A DNA stretch of 64,000 nucleotides, taken from contig JAGOAU010000007.1 of the NCBI GenBank assembly GCA_017983755.1, positions 62,001-126,000 on the forward strand, given 5' to 3'. Below the pieces are notes generated by a model. It was given only the letters and a program-made list of their open reading frames with translations, ran no database searches and was not told the DNA's origin. This document shows positions 36,625 to 46,629 of the stretch, in pieces; within the stretch, counting starts at the first letter, position 1; each line of letters opens with the position of its first letter. A program made the position numbers and the translations under genes. This DNA is from Azonexus sp. GTDB taxonomy: Bacteria; Pseudomonadota; Gammaproteobacteria; Burkholderiales; Rhodocyclaceae.

Positions 36625-37797
36625 TTAGGCCGCCAGGAATTCCCTGATGATAGGAGCGCTGCGGTCGACCAGTTCCCTGGCCTCATTTTCACTGAAGGTC
36701 AGCGGCGGCAGCAGGCGAACCACCTTGTCCGCCGTCACGTTGATCAGCAGCCCGGCCGCCAGCGCCTTGCCGACCAGTTCGCCGCACGGGCGGTCCAGTT
36801 CGATGCCGATCATCAGGCCATGACCACGGATCTCGACCACGCCCTTGAGTCCCGCCAGCACCTCGGCCATCAACTTGCGGATCAGTGCACCAACGCGCTC
36901 GGCATTGGCCATCAGGCCATCCTGCTCGATGGTGTCGATGGTCGTCAGCGCCGCAGTGCACGCCAGCGGATTGCCGCCGAACGTGGAACCGTGGTTGCCC
37001 GGCCCGAACAGCCCGGCCGCCCGGCCTCCGGCCATGCAGGCGCCGATCGGCACGCCGGAACCGAGGCCCTTGGCCAGCGTCGCGACATCCGGCTGAATGC
37101 CGGCGTGCTGGTAGCCTAACCATTTGCCGGTGCGCGCCATGCCGCACTGCACTTCGTCACAGATCAGCAGCCAGCCGAGTTCATCGCACAACTGGCGAAG
37201 GCCCTTCTGAAATTCAACGGATGCAAGGTGAATGCCGCCCTCGCCCTGAACGATTTCCAGCATCACGGCGACGATGTTCTTGTTATGCTCGGCAACGGCC
37301 TTGATCGCCTCCAGATCGTCATAAGGAACGCGAACGAAACCTGACACCAGCGGCTCGAAACCGGCCTGCGTCTTGCGGTTGCCGGTAGCCGACAGCGTCG
37401 CCATCGTCCGGCCGTGAAAGGCCTTCTCCATCACGATGATGGTCGGCGTATCGATACCCTTCTTGTGACCGTAGAAACGCGCCAGCTTGATGGCCGCCTC
37501 GTTGGCTTCGCAGCCTGAATTGCAGAAGAAGACCTCCTGCATGCCCGAAAGGGCAGCCAGCTTGTCGGCAAGCTGTTCCTGTTCGCGAATGCGATACAGA
37601 TTCGACGTATGCAGCATACGCCCGGCCTGCGCGGCAATCGCCGCCACCAGCTTGGGATGGGCATGGCCGAGGGTCGAAACGGCAATCCCGGACAATGCGT
37701 CCAGGTATTCCTTGCCCTCGGTATCGATAATCCGGCTACCCTGACCGTGGCTGAATGCCACCGGCAAGCGGGCATAAGTATTCATGACATGCGACAT
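36625..37797 (-). CDS. argD: Acetylornithine transaminase
   Basis: A 390-residue PLP aminotransferase: FCNSGCEANEAAIKLARFYG, AFHGRTMATLSATGNRKTQ, LLICDEVQCGMARTGKWLGY, PLP lysine in PDVATLAKGLGSGVPIGA and GNHGSTFGGNPLACTAAL. The start MSHVMNTYAR is chosen; MNTYAR four codons on is also possible. It begins the argD-argF-argG string. Confidence 0.94.
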   Translation of the reverse strand: MSHVMNTYARLPVAFSHGQGSRIIDTEGKEYLDALSGIAVSTLGHAHPKLVAAIAAQAGRMLHTSNLYRIREQEQLADKLAALSGMQEVFFCNSGCEANEAAIKLARFYGHKKGIDTPTIIVMEKAFHGRTMATLSATGNRKTQAGFEPLVSGFVRVPYDDLEAIKAVAEHNKNIVAVMLEIVQGEGGIHLASVEFQKGLRQLCDELGWLLICDEVQCGMARTGKWLGYQHAGIQPDVATLAKGLGSGVPIGACMAGGRAAGLFGPGNHGSTFGGNPLACTAALTTIDTIEQDGLMANAERVGALIRKLMAEVLAGLKGVVEIRGHGLMIGIELDRPCGELVGKALAAGLLINVTADKVVRLLPPLTFSENEARELVDRSAPIIREFLAA

Positions 37798-38081
37798 GAG
37801 GCAACCCCAAAAAACGAAAACGGCGGTCAAGGCCGCCGAAACGATCGCCACTCAACGGCTCAAGAAGCACCCGAAAGAGTTGCAGTAGGCTGAATGTTAA
37901 GTGAAAAACCGGCCCTTGTATAGAACGAGAAGCGTGGCTTTCGACAGCAAGCCTAATGATGCCAGGCGCCCAAAATCAGGCCTGACCATTCCATGATAAT
38001 GGCGAACACGCCACAGTTTCGGCGCTTCTGCTAGAATGCGCCAAGACAAGGTCGCAACGCCCGCAAAAGCAGAGTGGAACA

Positions 38082-38381
38082 ATGACAACACCAGAATCGA
38101 CCACCTTCATCATCGTTGGCCTCACCAAACAAGGAAAGAAATTCCGCCCCAGCGACTGGGCCGAACGCCTGTGCGGCGTCATGTCCGCCTTCGGCGCCGA
38201 ACGCAAGATGAAGTACTCTCCCTACGTCGGCCCCGGCGACTACAACGGCGAAAAGGCCGTCTTTGTCGAAGGCCGGCTAGGCGAAGTCGAACCGATGGCC
38301 TACCGCTTCATGCTTAATTTCGCACAGGACAACGACCTGCAGATCATCGACGGGGTCTGCTCGCTGGACGGCAAGAAATAA
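38082..38381 (+). CDS. DUF3579 domain protein
   Basis: A 99-residue protein, FIIVGLTKQGKKFRPSDWAE and YSPYVGPGDYNGEKAVFVEG, matching the DUF3579 family seen in betaproteobacteria. Function unknown. It stands alone; the 284 nt before it hold only a small GGCGGTCAAGGCCGCC hairpin near argD. Confidence 0.88.
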   Translation: MTTPESTTFIIVGLTKQGKKFRPSDWAERLCGVMSAFGAERKMKYSPYVGPGDYNGEKAVFVEGRLGEVEPMAYRFMLNFAQDNDLQIIDGVCSLDGKK

Positions 38382-38396
38382 CCCCTTGTACGGGAT

Positions 38397-38924
38397 TTAA
38401 AGTCCCTTTTTCGCACCAACCCAACTGGACAACCGTTGCTTGCGTTCGTCGGAAATCGGCAACAGCGCAATCCGTTCTTCAATGACTGCGCCATCCACGA
38501 TTTTGTGACGGAGCATCGCCTCGACAAACGGCCAATCCTTGTCTCTACCCGCCGCAAGTTTGGAAGCCGCAAGGTCGTGCGGCTCAAGGCAATAGCCAAT
38601 CTTGAGATCGGTGTTCTCGTTCTGGATCTTGACGAGGCGCCCCTCCCAGCCTGCCGGAAGAATGGCGGTTTCCGGTCCTACGCCCTGGGCGTAGTAGCCA
38701 AATCGTTCATCAAAGGGCGAGAGTTCTCCAATCGCCCCGTCGATCACATCCGCAAGATCCGGACGATGAAGCGGATAGCAATCCGCCTCCCTTGACTGTA
38801 GCAAGACATCGGGCGCATCCGGCACCGCACCTAGCACCGACTGGCTGCCAATTACCACGATTTCGTACTGATCAGTCACCGCTGCGGCAGCACGAATCAA
38901 ATGTTCAAGTTCCCGGCGTTTCAT
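38397..38924 (-). CDS. DUF6036-like nucleotidyltransferase, possible toxin-antitoxin component
   Basis: A 175-residue protein with VVIGSQSVLGAVPDAPDVLL then SREADCYPL, resembling the minimal nucleotidyltransferase motif G-S followed by an acidic residue, plus FGYYAQGVGPETAILPAGWE and CLEPHDLAASKLAAGRDKDW, all typical of the DUF6036 family. It overlaps the small upstream gene by 20 nt. Similar overlapping pairs act as toxin-antitoxin modules, but that is inference here. Confidence 0.72.
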   Translation of the reverse strand: MKRRELEHLIRAAAAVTDQYEIVVIGSQSVLGAVPDAPDVLLQSREADCYPLHRPDLADVIDGAIGELSPFDERFGYYAQGVGPETAILPAGWEGRLVKIQNENTDLKIGYCLEPHDLAASKLAAGRDKDWPFVEAMLRHKIVDGAVIEERIALLPISDERKQRLSSWVGAKKGL

Positions 38925-39237
38925 GATCGCTTCGCCACTGCTTCAAAAAGCTGAATCGCTCCCGGTTGGTCAGGACACCTGAGAACGGCGAGGACTGACG
39001 CAATGCGGCCGCCCGCTGCGAATCCTCAACTGCAACCGAAAGACAAGCTTCAATACCCTGATTCATCAGGCGCTCCCATTCCTCCAGATAAGGCTGGGAA
39101 GCACTGCATACCGTTTCGCGCCACCTCATCAGCGTCGCCCTTGCTTTCTCGAACAAAGCGGGGTCATCCATGACCCGCTCCGCGACCATGCGATGCAGCG
39201 CCAGACTACGCCGATCAATGTCCTGATGGGTTACCAC
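38905..39237 (-). CDS. Hypothetical protein paired with the nucleotidyltransferase
   Basis: A 110-residue helical, charged protein (DIDRRSLALHRMVAERVMDD, YLEEWERLMNQGIEACLSVA). I recognise no family. Its 3' end overlaps the downstream nucleotidyltransferase gene by 20 nt, so the two are co-translated. It could be the partner of a two-gene module. Confidence 0.65.
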   Translation of the reverse strand: MVTHQDIDRRSLALHRMVAERVMDDPALFEKARATLMRWRETVCSASQPYLEEWERLMNQGIEACLSVAVEDSQRAAALRQSSPFSGVLTNRERFSFLKQWRSDHETPGT

Positions 39238-39302
39238 GGAACGCCTCCATTTGCTCTGGCAATCTGGTCAAGCAATATCTTCATGTGTACTGTAGCAAAA
39301 AC

Positions 39303-39326
39303 AAAAGGCACCCGAAGGTGCCTTTT
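39303..39326 (-). terminator. Rho-independent terminator of rpsT
   Basis: On the minus strand AAAAGGCACC, TTCG loop, GGTGCCTTTT, then GTTTTT. Confidence 0.85.
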
Positions 39327-39346
39327 CTGTTTTTGCCGCGTGAAGA

Positions 39347-39616
39347 TCAGGCAGCAGCCAGCGCCTTGATCTGGGCCGACAGGCGGCTCTTGGTGCGGGA
39401 AGCCTTGTTCTTGTGGATGATCTTCTTGTCAGCGATGCGGTCGAGAACTGCAACGGACTGCTGGAAGACACCCTGAGCGGCGGCTTTATCGCCGGCGTCG
39501 ATGGCCTGACGCACACGCTTGATCGCGGTACGCAGGGTCGAACGCAGGCTGGCGTTGTGGGAGCGCTGCTTGTCAGCTTGACGGGCGCGCTTGCGGGCTT
39601 GTGCGCTGTTGGCCAT
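39347..39616 (-). CDS. rpsT: 30S ribosomal protein S20
   Basis: An 89-residue basic protein: [39 protein letters not shown] and [19 protein letters not shown]. It binds 16S rRNA. The open frame extends 14 codons upstream, but MANS is the universal start. Confidence 0.98.
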   Translation of the reverse strand: MANSAQARKRARQADKQRSHNASLRSTLRTAIKRVRQAIDAGDKAAAQGVFQQSVAVLDRIADKKIIHKNKASRTKSRLSAQIKALAAA

Positions 39617-39772
39617 AAAAGTATCCGAGATATCAGTGAAAGCGAAGGATTTTCCCACACTACCGCTATCAACACAAGCATAAGCAATGCACAGATTCAG
39701 AAATTTCGCCCAACCCCGAAACCCTTGCAGGTCTATATATACTATTTTTCAATTTGTTAGCGCGTGCGCACG

Positions 39773-40435
39773 TTACAAACTCTTCCGCTCTGACACCACA
39801 ACCGGATTTGGGGGCGTCAATACAGATTCAAAAACGACCTCAATGCGTATTCGAGAACGAACCGGGTGCCCGTCAATGTACCCGGGGCTAAATTTCGCCC
39901 CCAAAAATGCCTTCTTTACCGCCCCTTCAACGTCTGGCAGAAGCTTTTGCGTATCGGGAATTACTTCGCGAACAACGCCAAGTTCATCGATATGCAATAC
40001 AAAGATTTCCGCCACTCTCTCGGACAACGTACTTTTGCCGGGCCATTGCACAGTAATTTCCTGCAGCGGGACAGGCGGTGCGGAGAGTTTAGAGCGCGGA
40101 TGGTATTCTTCAGACACCGAACGCTTTTCTCTTCCGGCAATGTCCGCCGCCCCCTCCCCACTTCCCACGGGCATACGCGCTACACTCTCGGGTTCCGCCT
40201 TAAGATGCGCCGCAGGGTCAACGGTAGGAGCGGCGTCACCCTTCGCTCCTATCACTGGCTTCTGCCCGCTCTGGATAACAACTTCCAAACGCCCCTGAGT
40301 CGCAGTGTCAGAATAACCAGATGCTATCGGCAGCCACGGTATTGAAGCATCAGCTAACAATAACCCGGTACCATGCAAGAAAACTGACAGGGGCAACGCC
40401 CATGCGATGCCCCTGTCAAGATTGTGTATCACCAA
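39773..40435 (-). CDS. TonB-C-like protein downstream of pilY1
   Basis: A 220-residue protein with one N-terminal membrane helix (GIAWALPLSVFLHGTGLLLA), a low-complexity Pro/Ala/Glu middle, and a C-terminal domain (AEIFVLHIDELGVVREVIPD, AFLGAKFSPGYIDGHPVRSR) like TonB-C. It follows pilY1 by 9 nt on the same strand, so it may be part of the pilus operon. Target receptor unknown. Confidence 0.72.
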   Translation of the reverse strand: MVIHNLDRGIAWALPLSVFLHGTGLLLADASIPWLPIASGYSDTATQGRLEVVIQSGQKPVIGAKGDAAPTVDPAAHLKAEPESVARMPVGSGEGAADIAGREKRSVSEEYHPRSKLSAPPVPLQEITVQWPGKSTLSERVAEIFVLHIDELGVVREVIPDTQKLLPDVEGAVKKAFLGAKFSPGYIDGHPVRSRIRIEVVFESVLTPPNPVVVSERKSL

Positions 40436-40444
40436 GCCGGGAGT

Positions 40445-43400
40445 CTAATCGACAAGTTCCCGCCACGAGGTACGATGCGCGGTACCGACCCCGCCCGAAC
40501 CTCCTGGATTGATCTCTTCTACGGTGGTTTTCCCGGTGCTATCTCTAATCAGCACTATCTGATCGCCTGTATCGGTGGTCAGCACGGTCATCCCGACGAT
40601 AAGCGATGAATCGCTGAAAAGTTCACCAGTACAACTACCTGTCGGGATATCGCACTCGTAATACCGGGAGGCGCCACCTGTGGTGCAAGCATCACCGCTC
40701 GGTATGGCTGAGCCAACCAACATCTTGTTACCCGCTATCGCAATCGGCGTAACCACCCGTTCCTTTGAAACTGGGAGGTCGAATCGCCATCCACCATCGG
40801 TAGACCATGTAACGGCAGGATTGCTTGCGGTAATCACCGCATTGTCATCAAGGCTCGTGGCCGTCGGAGTAGTAGTATTCGGATCAGTCAGTGTCACCGT
40901 CGACACCTTGACAGCAGGGTTATCCCGCACCACGCCCCAGCCCGTATTGGAAAGCGGATCCCTGATCACAGCCACCCCCTGAGTCTTGGTATCCGCGATA
41001 TCGGTAGTACCGAGATACTGACCGGTACCAACGATCACGGCAATCTGACCGGAAACCTGTTTGAGGCGTGGCTGGATGGTGATCGCCTGCGGATCCCCAG
41101 CGCTTGTCTGGAACTGTGCAAGGCGTAGGGCACTATGGTTCGGAGCAACCAGATCGTCGATGTCGAAGCGCCAGAGGTTGCCCTTGAGGTCCCCCCCATA
41201 GAAACGCAATGCCTTGTTGTCGGTAGCATCCGCAATCCAGGCGTTTATCTTGGCCAGCCCACTCGGATCAGAAGCCGAGCCGACACCGGTCGCCGTCGCC
41301 ACATCCAAATCAGTCGTCCCCGAAATATCCTTCTGCTTTGCCCCAGTAATCGCATTCACTACGTACAGGTGGCCTTGGCCATCACCAGCGGTATTGTTGT
41401 AACCGGAGGCAAAAACCACGACCCAAGTGCCATTATTACGCTTGACGATCATCGGGTTACCGAACGTCAAACCCAGATTACTGTCGGTAAATTCCCACAA
41501 GAGAACCGGGCTCGTCGGATTGGTTATATCAAGCGCATAGTAAGCCTTGCCACCGGCATTCAGCCCGCCGACCAGGATGGTCTTCCACGAACTGGTCGCG
41601 CTGTCATACACATCACCAACCACCGGCGCACCGTCGACAAAGTATGTATGCCGTGTTGTGTAGGAAGAGTCAGCAAGCTTGTAGAGATTCGGCAAGACTG
41701 CAGTCGGAATGAAAGCCCAAAGCTCACTTCCAGTTGCCGCATTGAACGCATGAAGCATCCCATCGTTGGCTCCGGCATAAACCACCGCCGTCCGCGACGC
41801 CTGCGCCGTCTTGAAGGCTGCATACCCGGTATCCGTATAGCTGAAAAGCGGCGCCCCAACATAGACCGGGGAACTGTTGATAATGTCGCCGAGGATATGC
41901 TGCCGCGTGCGATACAGCGGATTGCTACTGTTGGTGGCTTCGTAGCCACGGTCACCGCGCAGGAAGGCCACCAGGTTGGAGCCAGTATTGGCGAGGTTCA
42001 GCTGTGCCGTGGTGAAACCACTGCATTGCGAGGCAACCACGCTCTTGCTACACAGTGCGTCGACCAATCCCGAACTACCTGCCGACTGCAGATTGGTATA
42101 GGAAAAGGGGGCCAGCGTGCCGCCGTTGCTAAAATAAATACTCCGGGCGCTTGGCGTAGCACTGTCGAGCAGCGCCTGGGCGGACCATGCGGGAGTGGTT
42201 CCCAGTTCGCCCGTGGAGCTATTGACAGTATAGGCCTGCAGGTCGCCCACCCAGTTCGCCGTGGTATAGCTCGCCTGGTAGGCATAGTTGCCAGTACCGG
42301 ACACCAGTTCGAGCCGGTTGGTGACCGCCGCCGAAGCGGCGCCAGTTTCGGCCTGGATCTGGTTGATGACGCCGGTGATCGCGTCTTTCAGTTCGGCCGC
42401 ATTGAGTGCGGAATAATACTGCCCGCGCCCGTTGACCGCGGCGTGCCACATGTCATCGATCTTTCTCGCATCACTCGTATTGCCATAATTATTTGTAGGC
42501 ACGACGGGCCAGTTGGTCGGGCCGTCGGTCAGGTCGCGATAGACGCCCGAGCCGTTCGGAACCTGATTCAGGTAGTTCTTGTCGTAGGCCAGCGTGCCGC
42601 TCACACCGAGACCAATAGTGAAGGTTGTCATATGCTGATGCGTCGCCGTATCGCGACCCGAGGTTGGCACGATGTTGCCACACACATTCTGGGAGGAACC
42701 CGACGTGCTCGAGGTGCAATTATTCTGGCTCGTGTCACGCAGATCAGTCTTGTAGTAATACTCGGCGACGTCCGCCAGGGAATCGCTGCTACCGCCGACA
42801 GTGGTGGTCGCCGAGGTCGCAGTGCTGTAGTCCGTCTGGTTATTCAACTGGAGCGCCGTCTTGTTATTAACGACCACATCGCCACCTGCAGCACAAACAA
42901 AATTAGAAGTGCTGCTATTCCAATTTGAATCGGATTGACAATTGGCGGAGCATGTCTGAGGCGTTTGCGTGACTTTATACTCGCTGGTTCTGCAACCGTT
43001 CCCGCTATTTCGTCCCGTTCCTTTCACCACGTCATAACGAATTCTGCGCATGGTGGTGACCGTCGTGGCGCCATCGTACATCGGCCGCGCCTCGTCCCAG
43101 TCCTGATTGCCTACCGCATTGCCCGCCAGGTCCTTCGGAACATAACCATTATCTTCAATGTTATCGTTCCAGTAACCGTCGGTCGACAGGATGGTGTAGT
43201 TGCGCTGGCAGGCGTACTCGACCGGATCGTAGGTCTGTCCCGAAATCTTCTTGGCGTAATAACGCCCCACCTTGGAAAGAGAGGCACGCAACGGCGTGTA
43301 ATCATTCGGAGTCTCGCTGTAGAGACTGGAGTAAAAGTTCGCCTTCTGTGTCGTATCGAATGTCTTGATATCCCGGAAATTGTTGGTGCCGTCGGTGATG

Positions 43401-44365
43401 CCCGTATCCCGAATTGTCGTAAAGCCGATCCGGTAACTGCTGTCCAGCCCGGAGAAGGCGCGCCCAACGGCCGTCTGCATCAGCAGCATGCGCTTGCGGT
43501 AGTACGAATACCAGTTGGCATAGTTACCAGCGTCGGCGGACGCCGCTGTCACGTAAACTGGCGTGAATACATTACTGCCCGGAGTGTCCCCAATATCGCT
43601 GCGGCACTCGTCGTAGAAGGTATTCTGAATAACGCTTCCGCTGCTATTGAAGCTCCATGAGCGTACGGGCTGGCTGCCGGTGTAGGAAAAGTAGCGTGCC
43701 CCCCGATATATGTTCCAGGTCGAAGCACTCCCCGATCCCGTGGTTGCACCGACATTGACTACCAGCGTTCCACTACTGTCACTCGCCCGGCTCCACGTAG
43801 TAACCGTCCCACTCATCGAGCGCCCAGATGAGCCGGTCAGGACGATGGCCTGCCCAACGCTGAACGTCCCATTCCGCAGATTGACATCCGAAGAATTGAT
43901 CGTGAATGTCTTCGACCCCTTAGCCACGGTTACCGAGGAGGATGTACCAACCTGAGCAACTCTTGATCCCGTGGTGGCCAGGTTCGTGGTATCGCCGGAC
44001 TGGTTAAAGCCGCTATCCCAAGCAGCGCTAAATGTGGCATTGCTATAAGGAGTTCCCGTCGCATCAACGGGTGGCAGATAAATCGTGTTGGGATCGTAGG
44101 CAAGTCCATTGCATTGGGCCGCCGAAAAGCCGTAACGCCCTGCGTCATCACCCTGCTGATCCGGCATGGACTCATCACTCATACTTCCCGAACTGTCGAG
44201 GATGAACATCAAATTGGGCTTGGCCTTGACGTCCGGCATCGTAATCAGCGGCTCTCCGGCGATATCGGTGCTTGCCGCATTACTCGCGACGGGCAGCAAC
44301 ACCACCAATAGGCAAGCCACGAAGGGTGCCCGGATGAACCGGCTATAATTTTCAATTAATGACAT
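40445..44365 (-). CDS. pilY1: Type IV pilus tip adhesin/assembly protein PilY1 (PilC)
   Basis: A 1306-residue exported protein. Residues 1-30 are a signal peptide (cleavage near SNA/AS). Residues about 50-400 hold a von Willebrand A-like domain with the MIDAS motif DSSGS at 57-61 (LMFILDSSGSMSDE). The C-terminal half is a beta-propeller: YVGAPLFSYTDTGYAAFKTA, VYAGANDGMLHAFNAATGSE and WKTILVGGLNAGGKAYYALD. PilY1 sits at the pilus tip and primes assembly with the minor pilins. It is rich in Ser/Thr/Gly and less GC-rich than the housekeeping genes. Confidence 0.94.
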   Translation of the reverse strand: MSLIENYSRFIRAPFVACLLVVLLPVASNAASTDIAGEPLITMPDVKAKPNLMFILDSSGSMSDESMPDQQGDDAGRYGFSAAQCNGLAYDPNTIYLPPVDATGTPYSNATFSAAWDSGFNQSGDTTNLATTGSRVAQVGTSSSVTVAKGSKTFTINSSDVNLRNGTFSVGQAIVLTGSSGRSMSGTVTTWSRASDSSGTLVVNVGATTGSGSASTWNIYRGARYFSYTGSQPVRSWSFNSSGSVIQNTFYDECRSDIGDTPGSNVFTPVYVTAASADAGNYANWYSYYRKRMLLMQTAVGRAFSGLDSSYRIGFTTIRDTGITDGTNNFRDIKTFDTTQKANFYSSLYSETPNDYTPLRASLSKVGRYYAKKISGQTYDPVEYACQRNYTILSTDGYWNDNIEDNGYVPKDLAGNAVGNQDWDEARPMYDGATTVTTMRRIRYDVVKGTGRNSGNGCRTSEYKVTQTPQTCSANCQSDSNWNSSTSNFVCAAGGDVVVNNKTALQLNNQTDYSTATSATTTVGGSSDSLADVAEYYYKTDLRDTSQNNCTSSTSGSSQNVCGNIVPTSGRDTATHQHMTTFTIGLGVSGTLAYDKNYLNQVPNGSGVYRDLTDGPTNWPVVPTNNYGNTSDARKIDDMWHAAVNGRGQYYSALNAAELKDAITGVINQIQAETGAASAAVTNRLELVSGTGNYAYQASYTTANWVGDLQAYTVNSSTGELGTTPAWSAQALLDSATPSARSIYFSNGGTLAPFSYTNLQSAGSSGLVDALCSKSVVASQCSGFTTAQLNLANTGSNLVAFLRGDRGYEATNSSNPLYRTRQHILGDIINSSPVYVGAPLFSYTDTGYAAFKTAQASRTAVVYAGANDGMLHAFNAATGSELWAFIPTAVLPNLYKLADSSYTTRHTYFVDGAPVVGDVYDSATSSWKTILVGGLNAGGKAYYALDITNPTSPVLLWEFTDSNLGLTFGNPMIVKRNNGTWVVVFASGYNNTAGDGQGHLYVVNAITGAKQKDISGTTDLDVATATGVGSASDPSGLAKINAWIADATDNKALRFYGGDLKGNLWRFDIDDLVAPNHSALRLAQFQTSAGDPQAITIQPRLKQVSGQIAVIVGTGQYLGTTDIADTKTQGVAVIRDPLSNTGWGVVRDNPAVKVSTVTLTDPNTTTPTATSLDDNAVITASNPAVTWSTDGGWRFDLPVSKERVVTPIAIAGNKMLVGSAIPSGDACTTGGASRYYECDIPTGSCTGELFSDSSLIVGMTVLTTDTGDQIVLIRDSTGKTTVEEINPGGSGGVGTAHRTSWRELVD

Positions 44366-44397
44366 GGCGATGACTCCCGTCAAGCGGAGAACGATGC

Positions 44398-45072
44398 TTA
44401 GAAATGGACAATGGTTTCGGTATAGCTGGTCGTATTTCGCGCCCCGGTGACGCGCACGACGATACGGTAGTAGGGGGTGACAACGCTGGTACTCGTACCG
44501 CTGCCCCCGGTGTAATCACGTCCCTCATTGGTCCCCGAGGTCGCAGAAGCGGCGAGTGGCCGAGCGCAGTTGATCGAGGTATCGGCAACCGGGTCTCCTG
44601 CCCGGTCGCACAGGCGGAAAACGATATAGCTGGTGGGATTATTATTGATCGCATTTACAGTCGCCGGAACGAACGCGCAACTGTCATAAGTTCCGCTCTG
44701 CTGCGCTGCGCAATAATTCGCATCCCATCTGACCAGCTTGCGTGTCGTGAGGCTGGACTGCGAACCGGTCACATCGACCAGATCATCGGTACTCGCATAA
44801 TAACCGGGAAGCACGTTACCACCATCAGCATCCAAACCGGTTGAACCACCGCCTAACGCTCCACTGAGGGCACCAATCGCCTGCCGAACCGCCTGGTCGG
44901 CCGCCGCGGTCGCTTCCTGCTGGAACCCTAGGTTACCGGCAACGACAGCGCCGGTACTCACCGAACGAATCAGGGCAACCGTCGCCAGCGCCAGCACCGC
45001 CAGCGCCAGCATGGCATAGATCAGCGACAGTCCGCGCTGACGACCTGCCGGAATTGATTTCACGAATTCCAC
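44398..45072 (-). CDS. pilX: Type IV pilus minor pilin PilX-like
   Basis: A 224-residue protein with the PilX-type N-terminus RQRGLSLIYAMLALAVLALA (leader, Gly, then one helix) and a variable C-terminal domain with Cys pairs. Its start overlaps the pilW 3' end by 13 nt, the order expected for a pilVWXY1 operon. Confidence 0.88.
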   Translation of the reverse strand: MEFVKSIPAGRQRGLSLIYAMLALAVLALATVALIRSVSTGAVVAGNLGFQQEATAAADQAVRQAIGALSGALGGGSTGLDADGGNVLPGYYASTDDLVDVTGSQSSLTTRKLVRWDANYCAAQQSGTYDSCAFVPATVNAINNNPTSYIVFRLCDRAGDPVADTSINCARPLAASATSGTNEGRDYTGGSGTSTSVVTPYYRIVVRVTGARNTTSYTETIVHF

Positions 45073-46142
45073 AATACATTCCTCAACGGAATCAGGGTGT
45101 CAAAAACCTTGTAGCGGTAATGCTGCCAGTCCGTAAGGTGATCGACCTTTATCCGGAGACACTGGCCGCCGCTACCGCTACTGCAGCTAACGGTTCCAGT
45201 GATGGAGATCGCCGTTCCGACATCCCACTCAACATTTCCGGCCGTGGTCACCGTTTCCTTCTCGTACTGTGTGCTGCGGGCGACGAGCGCCACGCGTACA
45301 CCGAGTATCTGGCGCCAGCCAGCCGCAGTGGTCGGCGTGGTGGCATCGTAGGTATCGATAGCGCCATTGCCATCGGTGTCCTTGCCGTAGAAAGCCCGCA
45401 AATTGACGATTTCCGGAAAAACATCATTGGCGGTGGCAGAGGGAAAATCCGTTACCTGCAGGACATTGTTGGCACTGATCGAGTAGGTGCGGAACGAGAC
45501 CGTGGATCCCAGATTAACCAGGAAACTCTTTGCCGGATAGCCAGCAGCAGGTTGAGGAGGATAGGCAGTCAGGTCAGCATGGTTGACAACGGTCCACGGC
45601 ACACCAGCAGTCGAATTTACCGAAGTAGCCCTGAACAACGTGCATTGATTGGTAGCCGTGGCCCATACTTCAGGAATTACAAGCAACCAGTCGTTGGCGG
45701 CCACCGAAAACGACGAGCGCACGGTAAATGTCGTCAGCCCCGGCCCATGGTTTTCGGTGATGAATACAGGCACCGAAACCCCGCGTTTGCTGCTAGAGAA
45801 AATCCGAATGGTATCGGCCAGGCCAGCGGTTGCGTTTTGGGTAATGGTGACTGGCGCCAAAACCGTCGGCGGTGCCACGCCGCCTACTGCCTGGTTATTA
45901 ATAGGACACCCCAATCCTGCCGGATTGGCCACCAACCCATAGCCGGCATGCCGTATATCACGCTGCAATGCGTGCAACGCCAGCGCTCCGCTGACCTGGG
46001 CATCCTCTCCAGCCATCGTGGCACGGCGCTGACCCTCCGATACCGAAAGAACAACCGTAATGGCAAGTGTCGTCAGAAGACCGATCAATAAACCGATCAT
46101 CAACTCCATGATCATGATGCCTTGCTGCTTGCGCTTAATCAT
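45060..46142 (-). CDS. pilW: Type IV pilus minor pilin PilW-like
   Basis: A 360-residue protein: prepilin region KRKQQGIMIMELMIGLLIGL (processing after Gly, Glu+5 present) and ALHALQRDIRHAGYGLVANP. It joins the priming complex under PilY1. Confidence 0.9.
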   Translation of the reverse strand: MIKRKQQGIMIMELMIGLLIGLLTTLAITVVLSVSEGQRRATMAGEDAQVSGALALHALQRDIRHAGYGLVANPAGLGCPINNQAVGGVAPPTVLAPVTITQNATAGLADTIRIFSSSKRGVSVPVFITENHGPGLTTFTVRSSFSVAANDWLLVIPEVWATATNQCTLFRATSVNSTAGVPWTVVNHADLTAYPPQPAAGYPAKSFLVNLGSTVSFRTYSISANNVLQVTDFPSATANDVFPEIVNLRAFYGKDTDGNGAIDTYDATTPTTAAGWRQILGVRVALVARSTQYEKETVTTAGNVEWDVGTAISITGTVSCSSGSGGQCLRIKVDHLTDWQHYRYKVFDTLIPLRNVLWNS

Positions 46143-46145
46143 GAT

Positions 46146-46556
46146 TCACCCCGCCGCCGCCACCGTGGTCACCGTGGTGTATTGATGCCGCTCTCCACCC
46201 GGCAACACCCAGATCACAGTCACGGAAACATCGGCAAATCCGACACCAGGCGTCACAATCAATGTCGCCGAACCGCCCGGCATCGTCGCAGCAACCTTGT
46301 TCAGCCAATCACGGCAGCGTGTATAGCCGTTACAGTTCGCGCTGGAGTACTGTCCAAGGTTCGGAATATCCCCCCACATGTTTCCGACAAACTCACTGGC
46401 AAGATATGCAGCGTCAGAACGCAATTTGGCCGCAGTCTGTTCCCGCGTCATGCTGGCTTGCAACCCGACCATTCCAAGAATCCCTAGCGCAAAGATGAGC
46501 ATGGCCACTAACGCCTCCATCAGCGCAAATCCTTCCTGCCGACCTGAGTTACCCAT
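46146..46556 (-). CDS. pilV: Type IV pilus minor pilin PilV-like
   Basis: A 136-residue prepilin: GRQEGFALMEALVAMLIFAL then GILGMVGLQASM. The start MGNSGRQEGF is chosen because it gives a normal short leader; the frame extends 18 codons further without support. pilW follows 3 nt later. Confidence 0.9.
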   Translation of the reverse strand: MGNSGRQEGFALMEALVAMLIFALGILGMVGLQASMTREQTAAKLRSDAAYLASEFVGNMWGDIPNLGQYSSANCNGYTRCRDWLNKVAATMPGGSATLIVTPGVGFADVSVTVIWVLPGGERHQYTTVTTVAAAG

Positions 46557-46629
46557 TACCGGCCATGCCTTGGTACAGGCTGCTGATAAACTTATGGTGC
46601 GAAAAAGCATCTATAGCACTCCACAATCA

